Shown here: one piece after another, positions 8,483 through 15,795 of the stretch
How positions within the stretch are numbered: position 1 is the stretch's first letter
Layout: each line of letters opens with the position of its first letter
Assembly (NCBI GenBank): GCA_913777325.1
Contig: CAJYSA010000021.1
Coordinates: 24,044 to 88,043 of the forward strand
DNA: 64,000 nucleotides
DNA from: an uncultured Sphingomonas sp.
Lineage (GTDB): Bacteria > Pseudomonadota > Alphaproteobacteria > Sphingomonadales > Sphingomonadaceae
Reading direction: 5' to 3'
Translations under genes and position numbers: made by a program
The notes under the pieces: model-generated
Told to the model about the DNA's origin: nothing
What the model saw: the letters and a program-made list of their open reading frames with translations, nothing else
The model's database searches: none

Positions 8483-9159
8483 GCGCGCCACCCCGTCGCG
8501 CCGCGTGCCGCCTGGTCGAGGTGGAAGTGGTCGCGGTGCGCGGCGTTGTAGTCGGGCGACAGGACGGTGGCGAACAGCCCGCACGCGCCGTCACGCACCT
8601 CGCGCAGGAACGCCGCCTTCGCGCCGCCGCCGCTCCAGTCCCGTGCGACGCTGATCCGCGTGCCGTCCGACAGTTGGAAGCCGGCGATGTCGATCGCATC
8701 GGCGGTGGCATGTTCGCTCCACGCACCCGCATCGCGGCCATAGAGGCGACGGCACGAATAGCTGCCGAAATGATCGATTCGGGTCACCCGCGCGTCGAAG
8801 TGACGGCGCGCGGCGGCGGCGAGCACGTTCCATTCCCACATCGCGACCGCCGCCGCCACGGGACATGCCATTCCCAGCCCAACGGGCGACAGCGCGATAT
8901 CGCGTGCGCCACCGCTGGTGAGCCGAACCGCATCCTCATAGCCGCATTGTCCGTCGCGACGCGGCGGCAGCGCGGTAAAGCGGACCCCCGACTGCGTCAG
9001 CAACGCGCGGCAGGCGGCGGCGTCGCCGGTCAGTGCGGTCAGCTTCCGTCCGGTGAACAGCCCCACCGGCTGACCGAGGTCGAGCGGGGTCCAGGGTAGA
9101 TCCTGCGATCGACCGCGCAGCACGCCCCAGGCCACAAGAGCAAGCGTCGCGAGCAGCAT
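8473..9159 (-). CDS. Extensin-like C-domain protein, membrane-anchored
   Basis: About 228 residues: an N-terminal hydrophobic helix (MLLATLALVAWGVL) acting as anchor or uncleaved signal, then an extensin-like C domain. That domain is shown by YSCRRLYGR...SEHATADAIDIAGFQLSDG and a final HRDHFHLD, a pattern resembling zinc D-Ala-D-Ala peptidases, with H in SEHA, D in AIDIAG and HFH as likely ligands; conserved cysteines (ACRALL, QCGYE, ACPV, SCRR) suggest disulfides in the periplasm. A peptidoglycan peptidase role is inference. The start is uncertain (ATG 9159 or GTG 9162; no clear ribosome site). It lies 41 bases after the NUDIX gene and overlaps barstar by 10 bases. Confidence 0.78.
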   Translation of the reverse strand: MLLATLALVAWGVLRGRSQDLPWTPLDLGQPVGLFTGRKLTALTGDAAACRALLTQSGVRFTALPPRRDGQCGYEDAVRLTSGGARDIALSPVGLGMACPVAAAVAMWEWNVLAAAARRHFDARVTRIDHFGSYSCRRLYGRDAGAWSEHATADAIDIAGFQLSDGTRISVARDWSGGGAKAAFLREVRDGACGLFATVLSPDYNAAHRDHFHLDQAARGATGWRACR

Positions 9160-9200
9160 CACCGCGACGCTACATCCGGCGATGCGTCGGATCGCGCGCG

Positions 9201-9959
9201 CTACGCGCGCCTGGCGTCCGCGAGCCGTTCGGCGGTGACCGGATAGCCGAGGCCGTCGGGAATGCAGATCCAGTCCTCCCCGTCGCGGGTTTCGATCCAT
9301 GGCACGACGGTGCGCACCGGGGTGGCGCGGGCATGCTCGACCGCCGCGGCATAAGACCCAAACCGGGCAAGCCGCTCCAGGTTGCGCCGGGTCGGGAAGA
9401 TCAGCGTCAGGCGCCCGGCGTCCGCGTCCGCCAGCACCGCGCGCGCGCTGGCCCAGCACAGCCGCACATTCTCCGTGCCGTCCACCAGAGGCGGCGGAGC
9501 GTCGGCGGGGAGCGCGGCGAGATAGAAGCGCGTGTCGAAGCGTCGGACGCGGGTGCGGTCGGGGCGCCAGCGCGCGAACGGGACGAGCGCGGCGGGATCC
9601 GGTGCGGCGCCCAACGGGGTCAGCGCATCGGCAAGCGACGCCCCGTCGCGCAGGGCGACGCGCGCCTTCGCCAGCGCGTCCGCGTCGAGGGAGGGGGTGA
9701 TGCCGATCGCCAGCCCGGCTTCCTCGATCGTCTCGCGGATCGCGGCAAGCCGCGCCGCGCCGTCCTCGGGCAGATCGAGCAGGTCGGCAAAGGCGATGTC
9801 GGCGGCATCGACGCGTCCGCCCGGGAACACCATCGCGCCGGGCGCGAACGCCATCACGCCCGCGCGCTCGACCATCAGGATATCGGGATCCGCATCGATC
9901 ACGTCGCGCATCACGATCAGCGTCGCGGCGGGTATCGCGTCAGGAAGCGTGGAGGACAT
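9201..9959 (-). CDS. NUDIX hydrolase (NUDT19-like)
   Basis: A 252-residue cytosolic hydrolase. The NUDIX box is present but expanded: FPGGRVDAAD, an insertion of about 15 residues, then AAIRETIEEAGL with the metal-binding RExxEE. Inserts of this kind are seen in the NUDT19/RP2-like branch, which acts on CoA or acyl-CoA; the substrate here is not proven. The ATG at 9959 is chosen because the frame upstream of it reads through the tRNA-Ala gene. GGAGG is not seen; a GGTGAC precedes the ATG. It probably heads an operon with the extensin-like and barstar genes. Confidence 0.82.
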   Translation of the reverse strand: MSSTLPDAIPAATLIVMRDVIDADPDILMVERAGVMAFAPGAMVFPGGRVDAADIAFADLLDLPEDGAARLAAIRETIEEAGLAIGITPSLDADALAKARVALRDGASLADALTPLGAAPDPAALVPFARWRPDRTRVRRFDTRFYLAALPADAPPPLVDGTENVRLCWASARAVLADADAGRLTLIFPTRRNLERLARFGSYAAAVEHARATPVRTVVPWIETRDGEDWICIPDGLGYPVTAERLADARRA

Positions 9960-9975
9960 GGTCACCGGCGGCGGG

Positions 9976-10051
9976 TGGTGGAGCTGAGGGGAATCGAACC
10001 CCTGACCTCTGCAGTGCGATTGCAGCGCTCTCCCATCTGAGCTACAGCCCC
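9976..10051 (-). tRNA. tRNA-Ala (anticodon CGC)
   Basis: A complete 76-nt cloverleaf on the minus strand with encoded CCA. The acceptor stem GGGGCTG/CAGCTCC contains the G3-U70 wobble that identifies tRNA-Ala. The anticodon stem is CTGCA/TGCAG with loop ATCGCAC, giving anticodon CGC for codon GCG, one of the most used codons in this GC-rich window. The T loop GGTTCGATTCC is canonical. It lies 16 bases upstream of the NUDIX start codon on the same strand. Confidence 0.96.
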
Positions 10052-10293
10052 GCCAGCCGAACCCCGGCACTGGCCGGGAGCGACGCCCTTAAACGCGATC
10101 CGGCAGCGACGCAACAGCCCTTCGCAACCCAGAAGCAAAAATCGATCGTCGGCAGGGCGGTGTCGGCGTGCGGCGAAAACTCCGTTGGTCAGGCGTAACG
10201 ACAGGAACGTTTGGCCCGGACCCGCTTTCCTCCCGAACTGGCGCGACGCCGCACAAGCGGTGCGCGACCCGTGTCGAACGCAGGAGATCTATC

Positions 10294-11607
10294 ATGGGCT
10301 ACGAACGCTATCCGCGCGGGACCGACCCGAAGGGTGACTATTACGGTCGCAGCGAAACTCAGGATTATGGCCGCGATTACGGCTCGGGCCGCTACGGCAG
10401 CTATTCCAGCGCGCGCGATTACCAGTCCGCCGGCGCACTCGACCGCGACGACGATCGCAGCGGGCGTGATCCTTATGGCCAGCGCAGCGGCTACGGACGT
10501 GGCGACGAGGGCCAGCGCGGCAGCTATGGTCGCGACGACGGCCAGCGTTCCTATGGCCAGGGTTCGTACGGCCAGCGCGAGGGCTATGGCCGCCAGCAGG
10601 GCGGGTTCGGCGGCTATGGCCGCGACGACGACGATCGTGGTGTGCGCGGTCAGCGCGGCGACTATCGCGATCGGTACGCCGATCGTTCGGGCGGCGGCTA
10701 TGGCCAGCGCTACGGCCAGTCGTCGAGCTATGGTCAGGGCAGCGACTATCACGGCAGCTACGGGTCCGATGGGCACCGCTTCAACGACGTCGGATCGCAT
10801 CGCCACGATGACGACGACAATTATCGCGACCGCTCGATGGGGCGCCACCGCGATCGCGGCATGAACTATGGCCGTCAGCCGCAGGGCTATGACTATGAGG
10901 ATCGCGGCTTCTTCGCCCGCGCCGGCGACGAAGTGCGTAGCTGGTTCGGCGACGAGGATGCCGAGCGTCGTCGCGAGGCCGACAACCGCTACGACGAGCG
11001 CTACTACCAGCAGCAGGGCCGGCATGATCGCGATGGCGATTATCACCACTGGCGCTCCGGCCAGATCGCGGCGCTCGATCGCGACTATGACGAATATCGC
11101 CAGGAAAACCGCTCGCGGTTCGAGAATGAATTCTCGACCTTCCGCACCGAGCGGCAGACGCAGCGTGCGTCGCTGGACAAGGTGCAGGAGCATTTCGAGG
11201 TCGTCGGATCGGACGGCAGCCATGTCGGCACCGTCGACAAGGTCCGCGGCGATCGCATCATCCTGACCAAGAACGATGCGGACGCCGGCGGGCAGCATCA
11301 CTCGATCCCGTCACGCTGGATCCGCTCGGTCGAGGACAAGAAGGTGACGCTGTCCAAGTCGGCGGACGAGGCCAAGCAGCACTGGCGCAACGAGGAGCAG
11401 AACCAGGCGATGTTCGGGTACGGCGATCGTGACCGGCAGCGCACGCAGGGCATGAGCGGTACGACCGGTTCGAGCTACGCCACCTCGGCATCGACGACCG
11501 GCACCGGCACCGGCACGAGCGCGTCGGCCACCACGGGTTCGGCGACCGGTGCGACGTCCGACCAGAAGGACACCAACCTGAACAGCAGCTTCTCCGGCAC
11601 CTATTGA
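10294..11607 (+). CDS. Tyr/Gly/Arg-rich low-complexity protein with C-terminal DUF2171 domain
   Basis: A 437-residue protein in three parts. Residues 1-200 are low complexity: many YGR, YGQ, RGSYG and RDD repeats, like RGG/prion-like tracts of RNA-binding proteins. Then comes a charged helical region with DEVRSWFGDEDAERRREADNRY. Residues about 300-375 form a DUF2171 domain (FEVVGSDGSHVGTVDKV, RIILTKNDAD, HHSIPSRWIRSVE, VTLSKSADEAKQHW), a PRC-barrel-like fold. The C-terminal tail is Ser/Thr/Gly-rich. No signal peptide is present. The ATG at 10294 has AGGAG seven bases upstream; an upstream in-frame start at 10168 lacks it. A terminator follows. DUF2171 proteins are often stress-linked; the function is unknown. 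Confidence 0.85.
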   Translation: MGYERYPRGTDPKGDYYGRSETQDYGRDYGSGRYGSYSSARDYQSAGALDRDDDRSGRDPYGQRSGYGRGDEGQRGSYGRDDGQRSYGQGSYGQREGYGRQQGGFGGYGRDDDDRGVRGQRGDYRDRYADRSGGGYGQRYGQSSSYGQGSDYHGSYGSDGHRFNDVGSHRHDDDDNYRDRSMGRHRDRGMNYGRQPQGYDYEDRGFFARAGDEVRSWFGDEDAERRREADNRYDERYYQQQGRHDRDGDYHHWRSGQIAALDRDYDEYRQENRSRFENEFSTFRTERQTQRASLDKVQEHFEVVGSDGSHVGTVDKVRGDRIILTKNDADAGGQHHSIPSRWIRSVEDKKVTLSKSADEAKQHWRNEEQNQAMFGYGDRDRQRTQGMSGTTGSSYATSASTTGTGTGTSASATTGSATGATSDQKDTNLNSSFSGTY

Positions 11608-11654
11608 GCCGAGCGAGCGGTCGCGGCCGATCGGTCGCGACGCTGAACGGAAGG

Positions 11655-11685
11655 AGCCCCGGGCCGCACGGTCCGGGGCTTTTTC
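11655..11685 (+). terminator. Intrinsic terminator after the DUF2171 gene
   Basis: Stem AGCCCCGG-GCC / GGT-CCGGGGCT with loop GCAC (one G-U pair) followed by TTTTC, 48 bases after the stop codon. Confidence 0.9.
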
Positions 11686-11739
11686 GTGCGCGGCGACGAT
11701 GGTGGCATTTCGTCGCGAAAGGCCCCACATCGTATCGGC

Positions 11740-12510
11740 ATGATGTATCCCCGTCGCACGCAATCGCAGATCGTCCGCGTCATCGACCTCGAAACCACCG
11801 GATCGGCCCCCCCGGCACATGCCGTGTGCGAGGTCGGCTGGCAGGACGTGGCGCTGGGCGCGGACGGGCGCTGGGAATTGCACGGGGAGGGGGGCAATAT
11901 CCTGGTCAACCCCGGTCGCCCGATGCCGGCGATCACGCAGGCGATCCACCACATTCGCGACGAGGATGTCGCCGAGGCGCCATGGTGGCACGACGTCGCA
12001 CGGCAGGTGCTGGACCCCTATCCGCGCCGCATCGCGCTGGCCGCCCATCGTGCCGCGTTCGAGGAGCAATTCTGCACCCCGGCGCTGACCCATGGCGCGG
12101 ACTGGATCTGCACCTGGAAATGCGCGCTGCGGCTCTGGCCGGATTCGCCCAGCTATTCCAATCAGGTGCTGCGTTACTGGCGCAAGCCCGCCGGGCTGGA
12201 CCACGAACGCGGACTGCCGGCGCATCGTGCCTTCCCGGATGCCTATGTGACCGCGCATCATCTGCGCGACCAGTTGAACGAGGCGTCGGTGGGGCAGTTG
12301 ATCGAATGGTCGCGCGAGCCGGGCCTGCTGCCGCGCGTTCGCTACGGCCCGGATCGCGGCAAGGAATGGCGCGAGATCGAGGAGGAAAGTCTGGTCAAGT
12401 TCCTGACCGATCGTGATCCCGACGTGCGCTTCACGGCGGAAACCGAGATGGCGCGGCGGCGTGGCGGCGGGCATGTCGGGCGGATGACCGCGCAGGAACT
12501 GCTGCTCTGA
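11740..12510 (+). CDS. 3'-5' exonuclease, DEDD family
   Basis: A 256-residue protein of the DnaQ-like exonuclease superfamily. The ExoI motif IDLETTG appears at about residues 15-21, ExoII around LAAHRAAFEEQF, and ExoIII as AHRAFPDAYVTAHHL (HxAxxDA). It resembles exodeoxyribonuclease X-type stand-alone nucleases rather than the polymerase epsilon subunit. The C-terminal 90 residues are charged and not recognised. The start at ATG 11740 (a second ATG follows directly) has no convincing ribosome site; the frame extends upstream into the terminator, which argues against a longer start. Confidence 0.8.
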   Translation: MMYPRRTQSQIVRVIDLETTGSAPPAHAVCEVGWQDVALGADGRWELHGEGGNILVNPGRPMPAITQAIHHIRDEDVAEAPWWHDVARQVLDPYPRRIALAAHRAAFEEQFCTPALTHGADWICTWKCALRLWPDSPSYSNQVLRYWRKPAGLDHERGLPAHRAFPDAYVTAHHLRDQLNEASVGQLIEWSREPGLLPRVRYGPDRGKEWREIEEESLVKFLTDRDPDVRFTAETEMARRRGGGHVGRMTAQELLL

Positions 12511-12610
12511 CCCCCGTGCCGGGTCGCGGTGGAGCAATCGGCGAAATCTAGGTCAGTGTGGCGACAGGTTCGGCTGGCGCGAACCGATAGCAGGCGATAA
12601 CGCAGGCGTA

Positions 12611-14119
12611 ATGGCCGACCAGCCCGCCGCCGCCCCGACCAATCGCACGCTCGCGCGGCGCATGACCGCGCTGATGGCGCTGGGCTTCCTCGCGCTCGTT
12701 CTGGTCGGCTATGCGGCGCTCCGCGTGATGCAGCGCAACGAGGTGCATACGCGGCTGGTGGGGCACACCTATCAGGTCGAGAATGCGGTGCTCAACGTGC
12801 GCCGCCTGATCGAGGAGAGCGAGGCGGCACGGCGCGGGTATCTGCTGTTGCCGCGACGCACGATCTCGCTCGACAATTATCGGCAGGCGAACGGGATGCT
12901 GCCGACCGCCCTGACGCGGCTCGATCAACTGACGCGCGACAATCCCGCGCAGCGTCGCTTCAACCACGGCCTGCGCCTGCAGTTCGCCAGCCTGAGCGCG
13001 CGGCGCGATCGGTCGTTCGCACTTCTGGCACGCGGCGATCAGCGCGGGGCGCTGCTGGCGTTTTCGGACGATGCCGAAATTCGCGACATCGTGACCATCC
13101 GCAACGTGCTGGACCGGATGGCCGAGGTAGAGCGCCGTCTGCTCGATCGCCGGACGGCGGAGCTGCGTGCCAGCGAGCGGGCGTTCGTCGCGATCATCAT
13201 CGCGGCCGGCATCGTGCTGGCGGTGGTGGCGGTGATCTCGCTGCTGACGATCATGTCCTATACCCGCGACCTGTCGCGTTCGGACGAGGCGTTGCGCGAG
13301 ATGAACGCGGGGCTGGAGGGGATGGTCGCCACGCGGACCGAGGATCTGACCCGCGCCAATGAAGAGATCCAGCGTTTCGCCTATATCGTCAGCCACGATC
13401 TGCGCTCGCCGCTGGTGAACGTGATGGGCTTCACCGCCGAGCTGGAAGCGGCGGCGGGAGAGCTGCGCGCGCTGGTCGAGCGGGTCGACGCCGAGGCGCC
13501 CGCGGTGGCGACCGAGGCGGCGCGGCTGGCGGCGACCGAGGATCTGCCCGAGGCGATCGGCTTCATCCGAGCATCGACGCAGAAGATGGACCGGCTGATC
13601 AATGCAATCCTGCAATTGTCACGACAGGGCCGCCGGTCGCTGACGCCCGAAAAGATCGACATGCCGCAACTGATCCGGCAGATCGGCGACACGCTGTCGC
13701 ATCGCCTGACGGAAACCGACACCGTGCTGACGGTGGAGGGGCCGTTGCCGGTGGTGGTGAGCGACCGGCTGGCGCTGGACCAGATTTTCTCCAACCTGAT
13801 CGAGAATGCGGTGAAATATCTGCGCCCCGGCGTGCCCGGGCGGATCGCCGTCAGCGGCCGGCAGGCGCGCGACCGCGTGTTCTACATGGTCCGCGACAAT
13901 GGCCGCGGGATCGATCCGCGCGATCACCAGCGCGTGTTCGACCTGTTCCGCCGTTCCGGGCAGCAGGATCGTCCGGGCGAGGGGATCGGGCTGGCCACGG
14001 TCCGCGCGCTCGTCTTCCGGCTGGGCGGGACCATCGACGTCGCATCGGAACTTGGGCAGGGGGCGACCTTCACCATCTCGCTGCCGCTCGCCATCGCCAG
14101 ACAGGACATCAATCCATGA
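12611..14119 (+). CDS. CHASE3-type sensor histidine kinase
   Basis: A 502-residue inner-membrane kinase. A first helix at residues 18-38, a periplasmic helical sensor of about 150 residues of CHASE3 type (EESEAARRGYLLL), a second helix at 192-216, a coiled linker, then HisKA with the phospho-acceptor H262 in FAYIVSHDLRSPL. The ATPase domain has the N box NLIENAVKY near residue 395, DNGRGID and GEGIGLATV. The H-box style is that of phytochrome-like kinases that act with small single-domain receivers. Its stop overlaps the ATG of the next gene by four bases (ATGA), and that gene is such a receiver, so they form a pair. Confidence 0.92.
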   Translation: MADQPAAAPTNRTLARRMTALMALGFLALVLVGYAALRVMQRNEVHTRLVGHTYQVENAVLNVRRLIEESEAARRGYLLLPRRTISLDNYRQANGMLPTALTRLDQLTRDNPAQRRFNHGLRLQFASLSARRDRSFALLARGDQRGALLAFSDDAEIRDIVTIRNVLDRMAEVERRLLDRRTAELRASERAFVAIIIAAGIVLAVVAVISLLTIMSYTRDLSRSDEALREMNAGLEGMVATRTEDLTRANEEIQRFAYIVSHDLRSPLVNVMGFTAELEAAAGELRALVERVDAEAPAVATEAARLAATEDLPEAIGFIRASTQKMDRLINAILQLSRQGRRSLTPEKIDMPQLIRQIGDTLSHRLTETDTVLTVEGPLPVVVSDRLALDQIFSNLIENAVKYLRPGVPGRIAVSGRQARDRVFYMVRDNGRGIDPRDHQRVFDLFRRSGQQDRPGEGIGLATVRALVFRLGGTIDVASELGQGATFTISLPLAIARQDINP

Positions 14120-14565
14120 ACGCGCCACAATCCGTGAACATCGTGATGATCGAGGATGACGAAGGTCATGCGCGATTGATCGAGAAGAACATCCGCCGCG
14201 CCGGGATCATGAACCCGATCCGTCATTTCACCGACGGCACCAGCGCGCTGGACTATATCTTCCACGACAGCAGCGGCCCGCAATTGAACGGCCCCGCGCT
14301 GGTGCTGCTCGACCTGAACCTGCCCGATATGAGCGGCACCGACATCCTGGCCAAGATCAAGACCAGCGACGGCCCGGTGAAGCGCACCCCCGTGGTGGTG
14401 CTGACCACCACCGACGACAGCCGCGAAATCCAGCGCTGCTACGATCTGGGCGCCAACGTCTACATCACCAAGCCGGTGAACTACGAGAGCTTTGCGCAGG
14501 CGATCCGTCAGCTCGGATTGTTCCTGTCGGTGATCCAGGTGCCCGACCTGGGCGACGCGCACTGA
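14116..14565 (+). CDS. Single-domain response regulator (Rcp1-like)
   Basis: A 149-residue receiver without output domain. Acidic pocket EDD at residues 13-15, phospho-acceptor D66 in LLDLNLPD, switch Thr in VVLTTT (about residue 97) and K119 in YITKPV. It is of the CheY/Rcp1 kind paired with phytochrome-type kinases. It is coupled to the upstream CHASE3 kinase by a 4-base overlap and followed two bases later by a receiver-kinase hybrid, so it may move phosphate between the two kinases; that relay is inference. Confidence 0.92.
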   Translation: MNAPQSVNIVMIEDDEGHARLIEKNIRRAGIMNPIRHFTDGTSALDYIFHDSSGPQLNGPALVLLDLNLPDMSGTDILAKIKTSDGPVKRTPVVVLTTTDDSREIQRCYDLGANVYITKPVNYESFAQAIRQLGLFLSVIQVPDLGDAH

Positions 14566-14567
14566 CG

Positions 14568-15596
14568 ATGGAGCGGCCGCGCATCCTCTATATCGACGAT
14601 GACGCGGGCATCCGGCGGCTGGTGACGCGCGCGCTGGAACGGCGCGGTTATAGCGTGACGGTCGCGGACGGCGGCGAGGCGGGGGTGGCCGCCGCGGTCG
14701 CCGGATCGTTCGACGTGGTGGCGGTCGACCATTATATGCCCGGCATCGACGGGCTGGAGACGATGGCGCGGCTGGCGGTGATGCCCGATGCGCCGCCGAT
14801 GGTCTATGTCAGTGGATCCGAGGAGACGCAGATCGCGCTGGCCGCGCTGCGCGGTGGCGCGGCGGACTATATCGTGAAGACGGCCGCCGACGATTTCTTC
14901 GACCTGCTCGATGCGACGTTCCGCCAGGTGATCGAACGCAGCGAGCTGGCGCGCCAGAAGGCACGCGCCGAGGACGATCTGCGCGCCAGCAACGCGCGGC
15001 TGGAAGCCCTGCTGGCTGAGGTGAACCACCGCGTCGCCAACTCGCTGCAACTGGTATCCGCGATGGTGCGGATGCAGTCGAGCGCGCTGACCGACGAGGC
15101 GGCGCGCGCTGCGCTGGAGGATACGCAGGCGCGGATCAGCGCGATCGCGCAGGTCCACCGCCGGCTCTACACCGGTGACGACGTCGAGAGCGTCGACATG
15201 CTGGACTATCTGACGCAGTTGATCGACGAGCTGACGCAGACCTGGTCGACCGCGGATTGCCCGCGCGCGCTGGTGCTGACCGCCGATCCACTGCGATTGC
15301 CGACCGACCGTGCGGTGTCGCTGGGCGTGATCGTCACCGAGTTGGTCAGCAACGCGTGCAAATATGCCTATCCGGGGCGCGCGGGCGAGGTGCGGGTGCG
15401 GCTGTCGCGCGATGGCGACGCACGGTTCCGGCTGACGGTGGAGGACGACGGAATCGGGATCGGCGATGCCGCGCCCAAGGGCACCGGCGTCGGCACGCGC
15501 CTGATCCGCGCCATGGCGCAAAGCCTCGATTCGATCGTCGAATACGATCAGACGCATACCGGCACGCGCGCGATCGTCGCCGCGGCAATGGGGTAG
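14568..15596 (+). CDS. Receiver-histidine kinase hybrid (HisKA_2/HWE-like)
   Basis: A 342-residue cytosolic protein. The N-terminal receiver has DDD at residues 10-12 and phospho-acceptor D54 in [10 protein letters not shown]. After a coiled coil comes a HisKA_2-type dimerisation domain with H154 in [17 protein letters not shown], then an ATPase domain with [13 protein letters not shown] and DDGIGIG. The lack of a transmembrane region and the N-terminal receiver suggest its kinase is controlled by phosphorylation from the kinase two genes upstream. In alphaproteobacteria such HWE/HisKA_2 kinases often feed the PhyR-EcfG general stress response; no phyR is in this window. Confidence 0.88.
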   Translation: MERPRILYIDDDAGIRRLVTRALERRGYSVTVADGGEAGVAAAVAGSFDVVAVDHYMPGIDGLETMARLAVMPDAPPMVYVSGSEETQIALAALRGGAADYIVKTAADDFFDLLDATFRQVIERSELARQKARAEDDLRASNARLEALLAEVNHRVANSLQLVSAMVRMQSSALTDEAARAALEDTQARISAIAQVHRRLYTGDDVESVDMLDYLTQLIDELTQTWSTADCPRALVLTADPLRLPTDRAVSLGVIVTELVSNACKYAYPGRAGEVRVRLSRDGDARFRLTVEDDGIGIGDAAPKGTGVGTRLIRAMAQSLDSIVEYDQTHTGTRAIVAAAMG

Positions 15597-15666
15597 CCAA
15601 GCCCTACCCGACAGAGCCGGTGGCGACGTGCCCGTCAATGCGGCGGACGTGGGGTCGAACCGTGGT

Positions 15667-15743
15667 CGTCATTGCGAGCGCAGCGAGGCAATCCAGGGCG
15701 TCGTGGTCCGGCTCTGGATTGCTTCGCTGCGCTCGCAATGACG
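15667..15743. repeat. Intergenic inverted repeat, family A (copy 1)
   Basis: Two 30-bp arms, CGTCATTGCGAGCG..CAATCCAG and its complement with one mismatch, around a 17-bp loop, in the 199-bp gap between two convergent genes. The same element recurs at 49519-49595 and, degraded, at 45283-45361 and 46991-47061. It is likely a mobile palindromic repeat; it may also serve as a bidirectional terminator. The rest of the gap holds nothing I can identify. Confidence 0.9.
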
Positions 15744-15795
15744 AAAGGTGGGTTGTCGTGCTCGCCCCCTCACGGTCACTGCCTCGGCGTGACGA

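Noticed and set aside
8180-9459. Toxin-antitoxin module with barstar as antitoxin
   Set aside because: The overlapping partner is an extensin-like protein, not an RNase; no toxin-like gene flanks it.
9960-10070. N-terminal extension of the NUDIX protein (GCSSDGRALQSHCRGQGFDS)
   Set aside because: These residues are a translation of the tRNA-Ala gene; the real start is ATG 9959.
10195-10230. EcfG-type stress promoter (GGAAC..GTT) before the DUF2171 gene
   Set aside because: GGAACG is present at 10203 but the -10 element at the right distance reads CTTT, not CGTT; too weak to list.
10189-11301. 370-residue Ala/Val/Ile-rich antisense frame that looks like a membrane protein
   Set aside because: It is the mirror of the YGR repeats; hydrophobicity arises from complementing Asp/Tyr/Arg codons, with no ribosome site.
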